Notes under the pieces: generated by a model
Told to the model about the DNA's origin: nothing
Databases searched by the model: none
What the model saw: only the letters and a program-made list of their open reading frames with translations
DNA from: Allocoprococcus comes
GTDB lineage: Bacteria; Bacillota; Clostridia; Lachnospirales; Lachnospiraceae
Direction: 5' to 3'
NCBI RefSeq assembly: GCF_013300725.1
Contig: NZ_JAAIMM010000001.1
Location: 124,001 to 188,000, forward strand
Length of the DNA stretch: 64,000 nucleotides
Shown here: piece after piece, positions 40,932 to 50,800 of the stretch
Position numbering within the stretch: the first letter of the stretch is position 1
Layout: the number at the start of each line of letters is the position of its first letter
Made by a program: the position numbers and the translations under genes

Positions 40932-41612
40932 ATGGATAAACTGAAAATTCTTGTAGTAGATGATGAAAGCCGTATGCGCAAACTGGTGCGCGATTTCCTG
41001 GAAAGAGAAGGATATGCTGTACTCGAAGCAGGAGACGGTATGGAAGCAATGGACATTTTTTATGAGGAAAAAGATATTGCGCTGATCATCCTGGATGTCA
41101 TGATGCCGCATATGGATGGCTGGCAGACCTGCCGTGAGATCCGTAAAGAATCCAAGGTTCCGATCATTATGCTGACCGCAAGAAGTGAAGAGAGGGACGA
41201 GCTTCAGGGATTTGAACTCGGTGTGGATGAGTACATTTCCAAACCGTTCAGCCCGAAGATTCTGGTTGCAAGAGTTACTGCGATTTTGCGCAGAACCAAT
41301 GCGCTTGCTTCGGATGATCTGCTTCATGCGGACGGAATCGAGATTGATAAAGCAGCACATATGGTGAAGATCGATGGAAAGCCGATCGAACTCAGTTACA
41401 AAGAGTTTGAACTTCTGACTTATTTTGTGGAGAATCAGGGGATCGCTTTATCGCGAGAGAAGATTCTTAACAATGTATGGAATTACGATTATTTCGGGGA
41501 TGCCAGAACCATTGATACCCATGTAAAGAAGCTGAGAAGTAAACTTGGTGATAAAGGAGATTATATCAAGACTATCTGGGGGATGGGGTATAAATTCGAG
41601 GTACAGTCATGA
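40932..41612 (+). CDS. OmpR/PhoB-family response regulator
   Basis: 226 residues from the ATG 12 bp after AAGGAG. The receiver has the acidic pair in VVDDESRMRK, the phospho-Asp in LIILDVMMPHMDGW and the Lys in YISKPFSP. The C-terminal winged helix reads LTYFVENQGIALSREKILNNVWNYDYFGDARTIDTHVKKLRSKLG. It overlaps the kinase gene by 4 bp. The signal and regulon are unknown. Confidence 0.94.
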   Translation: MDKLKILVVDDESRMRKLVRDFLEREGYAVLEAGDGMEAMDIFYEEKDIALIILDVMMPHMDGWQTCREIRKESKVPIIMLTARSEERDELQGFELGVDEYISKPFSPKILVARVTAILRRTNALASDDLLHADGIEIDKAAHMVKIDGKPIELSYKEFELLTYFVENQGIALSREKILNNVWNYDYFGDARTIDTHVKKLRSKLGDKGDYIKTIWGMGYKFEVQS

Positions 41613-43069
41613 AACATTCAATAAAAAGACAGATGCTGACCGTTTTTGTAGGTTTGATTCTGTTTATGATCGTTGTATTTATGATCGTCAACGGAAGCTT
41701 TCTGGAGAAATATTATATTTCCAATAAGAAATCAGAATTTATAAAGGTTTATACAATGGTGCAGGAAGGTGTGGAGAACGGGACAATCAGTTCTGAGACA
41801 CCGGAAAAAGACCTGGGAAGACTTACAGAGAAAAATAATATTTCCATTGCAGTCATCGATTCAGAATACAATGTGGTTTATACTAATGTAAGAGAAAAAC
41901 AGATGATGGTCGTACAGCTTTTCGGATATCTGTACGATAAGAATCATCAGGAGGTTCTGGAAAAAACAGACAGTTATGATATCTGCAAGTCTGTTGATCC
42001 GCAAAACAATACAGAGTATCTGACTATGTGGGGAAACTTTGACAATGGTGATATTTTTATCATGCGAAGCCCACTGGAGAGTATTCGTTCGGCAGTCACG
42101 ATTTTTAACAGATTTATCGGAGTCGTCGGCGGATGTGTGATTCTTGTGAGTGTATTGCTTGCGTGGTATTTCTCAAAAAGGATCACGGAGCCGATCAAGG
42201 AGCTTGCAACACTTTCACAGAAGATGGCCGATCTGGATTTTGATGCAAAATATACCAGTGGCGGAAGCAACGAAATCGGTGTACTGGGAGAGAACTTTAA
42301 TCGGATGTCAGAGAGGCTTGAGCAGACGATTTCCAATCTGAAAGAAGCCAACTATAAATTGCAGAAAGACATCGAGCAGAAAGAAAAACGAGAAAATATG
42401 CGAAGCGAATTCCTGGGGAATGTTTCCCATGAACTGAAGACGCCGATTGCCCTGATCCAGGGATATGCAGAAGGTCTGAAAGAAGGCGTCAATGATGATC
42501 CGGAGAGCCGGGAATTCTACTGTGAAGTCATTATGGACGAGGCAGGCAAGATGAACCGTATGGTGAAGAATCTGCTTGCCCTGAACCAGCTGGAATTTGG
42601 CGAGGATGATGTACAGTTTGAACGGTTTGATATTACTTCATTGATTTCGGGTGTCCTGCAGAGTCTGGATATTCTGATCGAGCAGAAGGAAGCGCAGGTG
42701 ATTTTCCGACACAAGAACCCGATTTATGTCTGGGCAGATGAGTTTAAGGTTGAGCAGGTTGTCCGGAACTATGTCAATAATGCCCTGAACCATGTTGATG
42801 GTGAGAAGGTGATCGAGATCAAGATCACCCAGGAAAATGATGTGGCAAAAATTACCGTATTCAATACCGGAACGCCGATTCCGGAGGAAGATCTGCCACA
42901 TATCTGGGAGAAATTCTATAAGGTCGATAAGGCAAGAACCAGAGAATACGGTGGAAATGGTATCGGGCTTTCCATTGTGAAAGCGATCATGGACTCCTTT
43001 GGAAAAGGATACGGTGCGATCAATCATACCAATGGGGTTGAGTTCTGGTTTGAACTGGACATGAAATAA
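41609..43069 (+). CDS. sensor histidine kinase
   Basis: 486 residues. Two membrane helices (about 10-30 and 165-188) enclose an extracytoplasmic sensor domain. A HAMP domain follows (SKRITEPIKELATLSQKMADLDF), then HisKA with the phospho-His in NVSHELKTPIALIQGYAEGL, and HATPase_c with NYVNNALNHVDG, ENTGTPI-type N/G boxes and YGGNGIGLSIVKAI. It phosphorylates the regulator encoded immediately upstream. Confidence 0.94.
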   Translation: MKHSIKRQMLTVFVGLILFMIVVFMIVNGSFLEKYYISNKKSEFIKVYTMVQEGVENGTISSETPEKDLGRLTEKNNISIAVIDSEYNVVYTNVREKQMMVVQLFGYLYDKNHQEVLEKTDSYDICKSVDPQNNTEYLTMWGNFDNGDIFIMRSPLESIRSAVTIFNRFIGVVGGCVILVSVLLAWYFSKRITEPIKELATLSQKMADLDFDAKYTSGGSNEIGVLGENFNRMSERLEQTISNLKEANYKLQKDIEQKEKRENMRSEFLGNVSHELKTPIALIQGYAEGLKEGVNDDPESREFYCEVIMDEAGKMNRMVKNLLALNQLEFGEDDVQFERFDITSLISGVLQSLDILIEQKEAQVIFRHKNPIYVWADEFKVEQVVRNYVNNALNHVDGEKVIEIKITQENDVAKITVFNTGTPIPEEDLPHIWEKFYKVDKARTREYGGNGIGLSIVKAIMDSFGKGYGAINHTNGVEFWFELDMK

Positions 43070-43109
43070 ACGCGAATCTTGCAATTCACACTGTAACGTG
43101 GTACATTAT

Positions 43110-43173
43110 AAAAGAGCTGATTGCTGACTGACACAGGGAAGAAGATTGTGCAATGAGCGGCAAAAGCTCTTTT
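43110..43173 (+). terminator. terminator-like hairpin after the kinase gene
   Basis: AAAAGAGCT (43110-43118) pairs with AGCTCTTTT (43165-43173); the loop is long and contains a second TTGC/GCAA helix. Confidence 0.6.
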
Positions 43174-43211
43174 GAATAACTAAAAGAATATAAAATCGTG
43201 AGGGTATGCGG

Positions 43212-43817
43212 ATGATAGCGATTATTGATTATGATGCAGGAAACATTAAAAGTGTAGAAAAAGCGTTAAAATATCTCGGTGAGGATGCGGTTATCACAAG
43301 GGACAGAGAAGAAATACTTTCTGCCGATAAAGTGATCCTTCCGGGAGTCGGCGCATTTGGCGATGCCATGTATAATCTGAAAAAATATAGACTGGATGAA
43401 GTGCTTCGTGAAGTAGCAAAGAGACAGATCCCGCTTCTTGGAATCTGTCTTGGGCTTCAGCTTTTGTTTGAAAGAAGTGACGAGACGCCAGGTGTGGAAG
43501 GCCTTGGTATTCTAAAAGGAGAGATCCTTAGAATTCCGGACTGTCCGGGCCTTAAGATCCCGCATATGGGATGGAATTCACTGAAACTCCAGAACAATGG
43601 TCGGCTGTTTGAGAATCTTCCGGAAGAGCCGTATGTATATTTTGTTCATTCCTACTATTTAAAAGCAGCAGATGAAAGTATTGTAAAAGCGACAACCGAG
43701 TACAGCACACATATTCATGCTTCGGTTGAACAGGGGAATGTATTTGCCTGCCAGTTCCATCCGGAAAAGAGCAGTGATACAGGACTTCAGATACTGAAAA
43801 ATTTTGTAGAATTGTAG
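43212..43817 (+). CDS. hisH: imidazole glycerol phosphate synthase, glutaminase subunit
   Basis: 201 residues; ATG 43212 lies 7 bp after GTGAGGG (the ATG at 43206 is too close). The catalytic Cys is in [13 protein letters not shown] and the His/Glu in [12 protein letters not shown]. HisH delivers ammonia to HisF to make IGP and AICAR in histidine synthesis. Other his genes are not in the window. Confidence 0.96.
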   Translation: MIAIIDYDAGNIKSVEKALKYLGEDAVITRDREEILSADKVILPGVGAFGDAMYNLKKYRLDEVLREVAKRQIPLLGICLGLQLLFERSDETPGVEGLGILKGEILRIPDCPGLKIPHMGWNSLKLQNNGRLFENLPEEPYVYFVHSYYLKAADESIVKATTEYSTHIHASVEQGNVFACQFHPEKSSDTGLQILKNFVEL

Positions 43818-43828
43818 GAGGGCAGGCA

Positions 43829-44593
43829 GTGTTTACAAAGAGAATTATCCCATGCCTTGATGTGAAGAACGGACGGGTTGTAAAAGGTGTGAATTTTGTG
43901 GATCTCAAAGATGCAGGAGATCCGGTTGAGATTGCGAAGGCTTATGATAAGGCAGGTGCGGATGAACTGGTATTTCTGGATATCACGGCATCTTCGGACG
44001 ACAGAAGCACGGTGGTTGACATGGTGCGTAAAGTTGCGGAGTGTGTGTTTATTCCATTTACGGTAGGTGGTGGAATCCGGACCGTTGACGATTTTAAGGC
44101 ATTGCTCCGGGAAGGTGCGGACAAGATTTCCATCAATTCTTCTGCGATCAACCGACCGGAACTGATCCGGGAAGCAGCAGAGAAGTTTGGAAGCCAGTGC
44201 GTGGTTGTCGCGATTGATGCGAAAAGAAGGGCAGACGGCAGCGGTTGGAATATTTATAAAAATGGCGGACGCATTGATATGGGGATTGATGCGGTCGAGT
44301 GGGCGAAGAAAGTAGAAGCGCTTGGTGCAGGAGAGATTCTTTTGACCAGTATGGACTGTGACGGCACGAAGGCCGGATACGATCTGGAGCTGACAAGGAC
44401 GATCGCGGAAAATGTATCAATTCCAGTGATCGCATCTGGAGGAGCAGGTAATCTGGAGCATTTCTACGAAGCACTTGGTGAAGAGGGAAAGGCAGACGCG
44501 GCGCTTGCGGCATCCCTGTTCCACTATAAAGAGCTGGAGATCAGAGAAGTAAAAGAATATTTGAGAGAAAAAGGCGTATCGGTACGTCTGTAG
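43829..44593 (+). CDS. hisF: imidazole glycerol phosphate synthase, cyclase subunit
   Basis: 254 residues, GTG start after [36 protein letters not shown] (catalytic Asp11), [17 protein letters not shown], and [18 protein letters not shown] (second Asp), with [10 protein letters not shown] at the end, complete the TIM barrel. It forms the synthase with HisH, encoded 11 bp upstream. Confidence 0.96.
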   Translation: MFTKRIIPCLDVKNGRVVKGVNFVDLKDAGDPVEIAKAYDKAGADELVFLDITASSDDRSTVVDMVRKVAECVFIPFTVGGGIRTVDDFKALLREGADKISINSSAINRPELIREAAEKFGSQCVVVAIDAKRRADGSGWNIYKNGGRIDMGIDAVEWAKKVEALGAGEILLTSMDCDGTKAGYDLELTRTIAENVSIPVIASGGAGNLEHFYEALGEEGKADAALAASLFHYKELEIREVKEYLREKGVSVRL

Positions 44594-44609
44594 AGAAAAG
44601 GTGGGGAAT

Positions 44610-45284
44610 ATGGCAGCAATTAACAATGACTGGCTGGATGTACTGAAAGGTGAATTTTCCAAGCCATACTATAAGAAACTGTTTGAGACAGTGAATCAGG
44701 AATACCGTACACACCGGGTATATCCTCCGGCAGATGACATTTTCAATGCATTTCATCTGACACCGCTTAAGGATGTCAAGGTTGTGATCCTCGGTCAGGA
44801 TCCATATCATGGAGATGGACAGGCAGAGGGCTTAAGCTTTTCTGTAAAACCAGGGGTTGATATTCCACCGTCACTGGTGAATATTTATCAGGAACTGCAT
44901 GATGATCTGGGATGTACGATCCCAAGCCATGGCAATCTGGTGAAATGGGCGAAGCAGGGAGTACTTCTTCTCAACACGGTTCTTACGGTAAGAGCGCATC
45001 AGGCTAATTCACATCGTGGAATTGGCTGGGAAGAATTTACAGATGCAGCAATCCGTGTACTTAATACTCAGGACAGACCAATCGTATTTATCCTGTGGGG
45101 AAGACCGGCACAGATGAAAAAGAGAATGCTGACCAATCCGAACCATCTGATCCTGGAAGCACCGCATCCGAGTCCGCTTTCTGCGTATCGTGGATTTTTC
45201 GGAAGCAAACCGTTCAGCCAGACCAATAAATTCCTTGAGGCGCATGGTGTAGAGCCGATTGACTGGCAGATTGATGAACTGTAA
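44610..45284 (+). CDS. ung: uracil-DNA glycosylase
   Basis: 224 residues; ATG after AAAGGTGG. VVILGQDPYHGDGQAEGLSFSVKPGVDIPPSLVNIYQEL carries the catalytic Asp and the uracil pocket; HPSPLSAYRGFFGS holds the His of the Leu-loop region. Family 1 UNG removes uracil from DNA. Monocistronic or in the his unit by 16-bp spacing. Confidence 0.96.
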   Translation: MAAINNDWLDVLKGEFSKPYYKKLFETVNQEYRTHRVYPPADDIFNAFHLTPLKDVKVVILGQDPYHGDGQAEGLSFSVKPGVDIPPSLVNIYQELHDDLGCTIPSHGNLVKWAKQGVLLLNTVLTVRAHQANSHRGIGWEEFTDAAIRVLNTQDRPIVFILWGRPAQMKKRMLTNPNHLILEAPHPSPLSAYRGFFGSKPFSQTNKFLEAHGVEPIDWQIDEL

Positions 45285-45307
45285 AGAATAAAAATAGAGA
45301 TTTCGGG

Positions 45308-45340
45308 CAGACTGTGAAGATTTATTTGCAGTCTGTTTGT
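45308..45340 (+). terminator. weak terminator after ung
   Basis: CAGACTG (45308-45314) and CAGTCTG (45329-45335) pair, followed by TTTGTTT. Confidence 0.6.
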
Positions 45341-45342
45341 TT

Positions 45343-45475
45343 CTGTTCACTCCCGTGTCAATCACTACGCTGATTGGCACGGAGGATGCACTTTTATCCT
45401 GAATGGCATCTCGCCCATCGCCAAAGGCGATTTAAAATGGCGAGATGCGTTGCTGGTCACAGGTACTGTGAACAG
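45343..45475 (+). repeat. three-hairpin structured intergenic element
   Basis: Outer arms CTGTTCAC (45343-45350) and GTGAACAG (45468-45475) enclose two hairpins. First: CCGTGTCAATCA (45353-45364) with TGATTGGCACGG (45371-45382), 12 bp with one G-U. Second: GCATCTCGCC (45406-45415) with GGCGAGATGC (45439-45448), with a further ATCGCC-aaa-GGCGAT inside. There is no gene. The 300-bp gap from ung to arsR contains only this, a terminator and the arsR promoter. Confidence 0.7.
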
Positions 45476-45518
45476 TAACGTCTGTTTTTACTTTGCATGC
45501 CGGAATCAATGGAAACAG

Positions 45519-45571
45519 TTGACCGTAAAGAGATCATTTGGCATAATAGATATATGAATACTTGTTCATAT
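45519..45571 (+). promoter_or_regulatory. arsR promoter and operator
   Basis: TTGACC (45519-45524), 17-bp spacer, CATAAT (45542-45547). The palindrome ATATGAA-tacttg-TTCATAT (45552-45571) covers the start of transcription and is like the 12-2-12 sites bound by ArsR/SmtB repressors. Autoregulation is probable. Confidence 0.72.
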
Positions 45572-45584
45572 GAAAGGGGTAACT

Positions 45585-45944
45585 ATGAAAAAGACAGAAG
45601 TAGAATGTTGTGATACATTTTGTATACACGAAGAACTTGTACATAAGGCAGAGGGGCATATACCGGATGAAGAAGTTTTGAAGGACCTTGCTGATTTTTT
45701 TAAGGTATTTGCGGATACTACACGGATCCGGATCTTATGTGTTCTTTTTCAGTCTGAGATGTGTGTTTGTGATCTGGCGGAAGTTCTTGGAATGACGCAG
45801 TCCGCGATTTCCCATCAGCTCCGGTTGCTCAAGCAGATGAAGCTTGTGAAGAACAGGCGGGAAGGAAAAACGGTGTTCTATTCCCTTGCTGATGATCATA
45901 TCCAGACCATCATGAACCAGGGAATGGAACATATTCTGGAATAA
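45585..45944 (+). CDS. ArsR/SmtB-family metal-sensing repressor
   Basis: 119 residues; ATG 6 bp after AAAGGGG. The winged helix is MCVCDLAEVLGMTQSAISHQLRLLKQMKLVKNRREGKTVFYSL. Cysteines in ECCDTFC near the N terminus and CVC in the alpha-3 region are the arrangement of CadC-like Cd/Pb/Zn sensors, so it probably leaves its operator when metal binds. No adjacent metal efflux pump is encoded; the next gene is a lipoprotein. Confidence 0.9.
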   Translation: MKKTEVECCDTFCIHEELVHKAEGHIPDEEVLKDLADFFKVFADTTRIRILCVLFQSEMCVCDLAEVLGMTQSAISHQLRLLKQMKLVKNRREGKTVFYSLADDHIQTIMNQGMEHILE

Positions 45945-45983
45945 CAGACGATATATCAATATAGAAGGAAGGAAACGATAACA

Positions 45984-46538
45984 GTGACAGCAGGAAGAAA
46001 GAAAAAGGTAATCATAGGGATCCTTGTGGCACTTTGTATGACAGTAACGGGATGCGCCGGTTCCGTAAAAAAAGGAACGAAGTATCTGGAAGAAAAAGAC
46101 TATAAAAATGCAGAGGTGGAATTCCAGGATGCGGTAGACAAAAAGAAGAATCTGGGAGAGGCTTATCGCGGACTCGGACTCTGCTACTGGGAACAGAAAA
46201 AGTATGAAAAGGCAGAGAAGGCACTGGAAAAAGCACTGAAGAATGGAACGGAAGAGACGGCAACTCTTTATAATATTCTGGGAATCTGCGATCTGGAACT
46301 GGATAAACCGGAAAAAGCAGTTTATTATTTTGAAAATGGGCAGGAGCTTTCTGGCGCAGGAAAAGAGCTGCTAAAAGAAATGGCATATAATCTGGTAGTT
46401 GCCTATGAAAAAGCAGGGGATTACCAGACTGCAAAAAAGAAGCTGGAAAGTTATCTGAAAGCAAATCCGGATGACAAAAAAGCGCTGAAAGAGCAGGAAT
46501 TTTTAAATACACAGATTTCGGAAGGAAATCAGCAGTAG
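45984..46538 (+). CDS. TPR-repeat lipoprotein
   Basis: 184 residues, GTG start after GAAGGAA. A signal peptide with lipobox LCMTVTGC ends at Cys24, so the protein is tethered outside the membrane. Tetratricopeptide repeats follow: YLEEKDYKNAEVEFQDAVDKKKNLGEAYRGLGLCYWEQKKYEKAEKALEKAL and two more. TPR proteins act in protein contacts; the partner is unknown. Confidence 0.82.
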   Translation: MTAGRKKKVIIGILVALCMTVTGCAGSVKKGTKYLEEKDYKNAEVEFQDAVDKKKNLGEAYRGLGLCYWEQKKYEKAEKALEKALKNGTEETATLYNILGICDLELDKPEKAVYYFENGQELSGAGKELLKEMAYNLVVAYEKAGDYQTAKKKLESYLKANPDDKKALKEQEFLNTQISEGNQQ

Positions 46539-46598
46539 AGCGGATCGGATGAGCAGAGCTGATGCGGGATGGAAAGAAATCTGGCAGGGGAGAATAAT

Positions 46599-47840
46599 AT
46601 GGCACTTTATGAAATAAAAGAAGAAAAGGAAAGGGTAATTCTGGTCGGTGTCAGTACGAGGGAGAATGATGACACGGAAGATTCTCTGGATGAGTTAAAG
46701 GATCTGGTGAAGACAGCAGGTGCGGAAGCGGTCGGACGGGTGATCCAGAAAAGAGAGCTTGTCCATCCGGGAACTTATGTCGGAAAAGGCAAGATTGAGG
46801 AGATCCGGGAACTTTTGTGGGAGCTTGACGCAACCGGGATCGTCTGTGATGATGAGCTGTCTCCGGCACAGATGAACAATCTGACGGATATTCTGGATGT
46901 GAAGGTAATGGACCGGACGATGGTCATTCTGGATATTTTTGCAGGACGGGCTTCTACAAGTGAAGGAAAGATCCAGGTAGAACTGGCACAGCTTAAGTAC
47001 CGGCAGTCACAGCTTACCGGGGCAGGAAGGGCGATGTCACGTCTGGGAGGCGGAATCGGAACCAGAGGACCGGGAGAAAAGAAGCTGGAGATGGACCGGA
47101 GACTCATCAAGAACCGGATCGCACAGCTGAACCGTGAACTCAGGGAGGTGAAGAGACACCGGGAACTGACACGCGAACAGCGGACGAAGAACCGGATTCC
47201 TGTCGTGGCAATTGTCGGTTATACCAATGCCGGAAAGTCCACGCTTCTCAACACACTGACCGGAGCCGGTGTGCTGCAGGAGGATCAGCTTTTTGCAACT
47301 CTTGATCCGACGACAAGAAGCCGGAAGCTGCCAAGTGGACAGGAGATTCTTCTGACAGATACGGTAGGCTTTATTCGGAAGCTGCCTCATCATCTGATCG
47401 ATGCATTTAAAAGTACGCTGGAAGAAGCGAAGTATGCGGATCTGATCCTGCATGTAGTCGATGCATCCAATCCACAGATGGACGAGCAGATGTATGTGGT
47501 GTATGAGACACTGCAGCGTCTGGAGGCAATGGACAAACCGGTGGTCACGGCATTTAACAAGATGGACAGGATCGGGGAGAGCCTGACGGTACGGGACTTT
47601 AAGGCAGACCGGATCGTACAGGTGTCTGCAAAGACCGGAGAAGGTCTGGAAGCACTTCTTCAGGCAATAGAAGAGATCCTGCGGGAGCAGAAAATTTATA
47701 TCGAACGAGTTTATTCTTATCAGGAATCCGGGAAAATCCAGCTCATCCGGAAGTATGGAGAACTGCTGGAGGAAGAATACAAAGAAGATGGAATCCATGT
47801 ATCTGCATACGTGCCGAAAGAGCTTGACGGGAGGGTATAA
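46599..47840 (+). CDS. hflX: GTPase HflX
   Basis: 413 residues; ATG after AGGGGAG (46587-46593). An N-terminal HflX domain with LIQ-like VIQKRELVHPGTYVGKGKIEEIREL is followed by a coiled segment RLGGGIGTRGPGEKKLEMDRR, then the GTPase with G1 GYTNAGKST, G3 DTVGF and G4 NKMD. HflX splits stalled or hibernating ribosomes. Four bases separate it from addB. Confidence 0.95.
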   Translation: MALYEIKEEKERVILVGVSTRENDDTEDSLDELKDLVKTAGAEAVGRVIQKRELVHPGTYVGKGKIEEIRELLWELDATGIVCDDELSPAQMNNLTDILDVKVMDRTMVILDIFAGRASTSEGKIQVELAQLKYRQSQLTGAGRAMSRLGGGIGTRGPGEKKLEMDRRLIKNRIAQLNRELREVKRHRELTREQRTKNRIPVVAIVGYTNAGKSTLLNTLTGAGVLQEDQLFATLDPTTRSRKLPSGQEILLTDTVGFIRKLPHHLIDAFKSTLEEAKYADLILHVVDASNPQMDEQMYVVYETLQRLEAMDKPVVTAFNKMDRIGESLTVRDFKADRIVQVSAKTGEGLEALLQAIEEILREQKIYIERVYSYQESGKIQLIRKYGELLEEEYKEDGIHVSAYVPKELDGRV

Positions 47841-47843
47841 CAG

Positions 47844-50800
47844 ATGGCTTTACAGTTTATTTTTGGAAATCCCGGTTCGGGCAAGTCACATTATCTATAT
47901 GAACATATCATTCGGGAATCGATGAAACATCCTGATACTAATTATATTATTCTGGTGCCGGAACAGTTCACGATGCAGACGCAGAAGGAACTGGTCCTGC
48001 GGCATCCGAGACATGGAATTATGAACATAGACGTGCTGAGCTTTGCACGTCTTGCTTTTCGTGTTCTGGAAGAAACAGGGAATGGAAGCAGGGAGATTCT
48101 GGATGATGAAGGAAAGAATCTGATCCTCAGGCGACTCGCGGGGAAAAAAGAAGATTCGCTAAAGGTTTTAAAAGGAAATATTAAAAAGCCAGGTTACATC
48201 AGTGAGGTGAAATCCGTTATTTCCGAGCTGACGCAGTACAATATTTCCCCGGATGGCATGGATGATATGATCACGGAGGCAGATGAGTCTTCGTATCTTG
48301 CCTGGAAATTGAAGGATATCCAGGTGATGTATCAGGCATTTGAAGAATATCTTGCAGATAAATATATTACAAAAGAAGAAATTCTGGATATTCTCAGCAG
48401 TGTGATGGACAAATCGAGAATGCTGAAAGACAGTGTGATCGCACTGGATGGATTTACCGGGTTTACGCCGCTTCAGAATAAGGTGCTGGGGGAAATGCTG
48501 CAGCATTGTCAGAAGGTGATGATTACTGTTACGATGGATAAGAGGGAAGATCCTTACGTGCTGAAAGACAAGTATCAGCTGTTTGCGCTGAGCAAGCAGA
48601 TGGTGACGTCTCTTGTGAGGATTGCAGGGGAGAAAAAGGTGCTGGTCGAAGAGCCGGTCTGTCTGTACCAGGAACCGGTCTGGCGTTTTAGAAATGCACC
48701 GGCACTTGCATTTCTGGAGAAGGAACTGTTCCGTTACAGTGGCAGGACTTACAGGGAAAAGCAGTCAAATGTGCGGATTTATGCAGCGACAAATCCCAGG
48801 ATGGAAGTAGAATGTGCTGCCCAGAGGATACGTTTTTTAATTCGTAAGAAAGAATATCGTTACCGGGAGATCGCGGTGATCGCAAGTGACATGAATCTCT
48901 ATGCGGATGAGATCGAGAAGACCTTCCGGGAGTATGAGATTCCGGTTTTCATGGATTATAAGCGGAATGTACTTTTAAATTCTTTTGTGGAGTATATCCG
49001 GAGTCTTCTTGCGATGACAGAACAGAATTTTTCGGCAGAAAGTGTGTTTCGTTTCTTAAGAACGGATCTGACCGGATTTACCGGTGAGGAACTGGATCTT
49101 CTGGAAAATTATGTACTTGCTCTTGGCATCCGTGGCTACAAAAAATGGCAGGAAAAATGGATCCGCAGAGCGAAGGATACGACAGAGGAAGATTTGGAGG
49201 TACTGAATCATCTCCGGGTACGCTTTGTGGAAAAAACAGAAGATCTGGTGTTTGTCTTAAAGCAGCGTCAGAAGACAGTGCGGGATGTGACGCTTGCAAT
49301 CTGTGAATTTCTGGAAAAAGAAGAAATCCAGAAGCAGGTAAAAGTATTGGAGAATCAATTTACAGAAGCAGGTGAGCTTGCACTTGCAAAAGAATATGCA
49401 CAGATCTATCGTGTGGTGATGGAGCTGTTTGACAAGTTTGTAAGTCTTCTTGGAGATGAGCGGATTGCCCTCAAAGAGTACAGGGAGCTTCTGGACGCCG
49501 GAATGGAAGAGGCAAGGATCGGTGTGATTCCGCCAAGTCTGGATGAAGTGATGGCAGGAGATATTGAGCGAACGAGACTGAAAGATATCCGGGCGCTGAT
49601 CCTTCTGGGAGTTAATGATTCTCTGATTCCGGGAAATGCATCCGCAGGTGGACTGATTTCAGACAGAGACCGGGAGCGTTTTGAAGAAAGAGGAATTGCG
49701 CTTGCACCGGGAACAAGAGAAAAAAGTTACATCCAGAAATTTTATCTTTATCTGCACATGACAAAGCCGACGGAAGAACTGATGCTGACCTACAGTAAAG
49801 TATCGGCCGATGGAAAGAGCAGGAGGGCGGCATATCTGATCGGGGATCTGAAGCGGATGTATACAAAGCTTCCTGTATTTAATATGGATCAGTATGGGAT
49901 GGAGACGAAAGAAATGCTTCCACAGACCGGGATCGGGCCATTGATCGAAGGATTACAGAACCCGAAAAAGATGGAGGAAGGCAGCTGGCAGGAGCTGTAC
50001 CGTTGGTATTGTGCGCAGGAGGACTGGAGCGAAAAGGTGCATGATCTGGCAAGAATCAGCAGATACCGCAGACCGGAGGACGATCTGACTTTGCAGACCG
50101 CGCGGAAGCTTTATGGAGACTGGGTACCGAGCATTTCAAGACTGGAGAAATTTGCTGCCTGTGCCTGTGCGCATTTTCTGACCTATGGACTTCGCCTTAA
50201 GGAGAGAGAGGTCTATGAATTTGCTGCTCTTGATTTTGGAAATATTTTTCATAAAGCACTGGAAAAATATGCCTGCCGGGTAGAACGGGAAAGTCTGGAA
50301 TGGGCTGAGGTTACAAAGGAGCAGCAGGAACAGTTTGCTTCGGAAAGCGTGGACGAGAGCATCGTAGATTACAGCAATACCGTAATCTACAGCAGTGCAC
50401 GGAATGCGTATATCGTGCCACGTATGAAACGTATGATGAACCGGACGGTCTGGGCGATGACAAAGCAGCTTCGGAAGGGAAGCTTTAAACCGGAGGGCTA
50501 TGAGGTAAGCTTTGGAAGCGGAAAGATTGACAGGATCGATACCTGTGAGACGGAAGATCAGGTCTATGTGAAGATCCTGGATTATAAAACCGGGGCAAAG
50601 AGTTTTGATATGGCAGCTTTTTATCATGGTCTGCAGATGCAGCTGGTGGTGTATATGGAAGAAGCAGTCCGGCTGGAGGAAAGAAAGCATCCGGGTAAAA
50701 AGATCGTGCCGGCAGGCATTTTCTACTATCGGATGAAGGATCCGATCGTCGGGAAAGAGCTGGATGAAGAAAAACTGGAAGAGGCAATTTTAAAGGAGCT

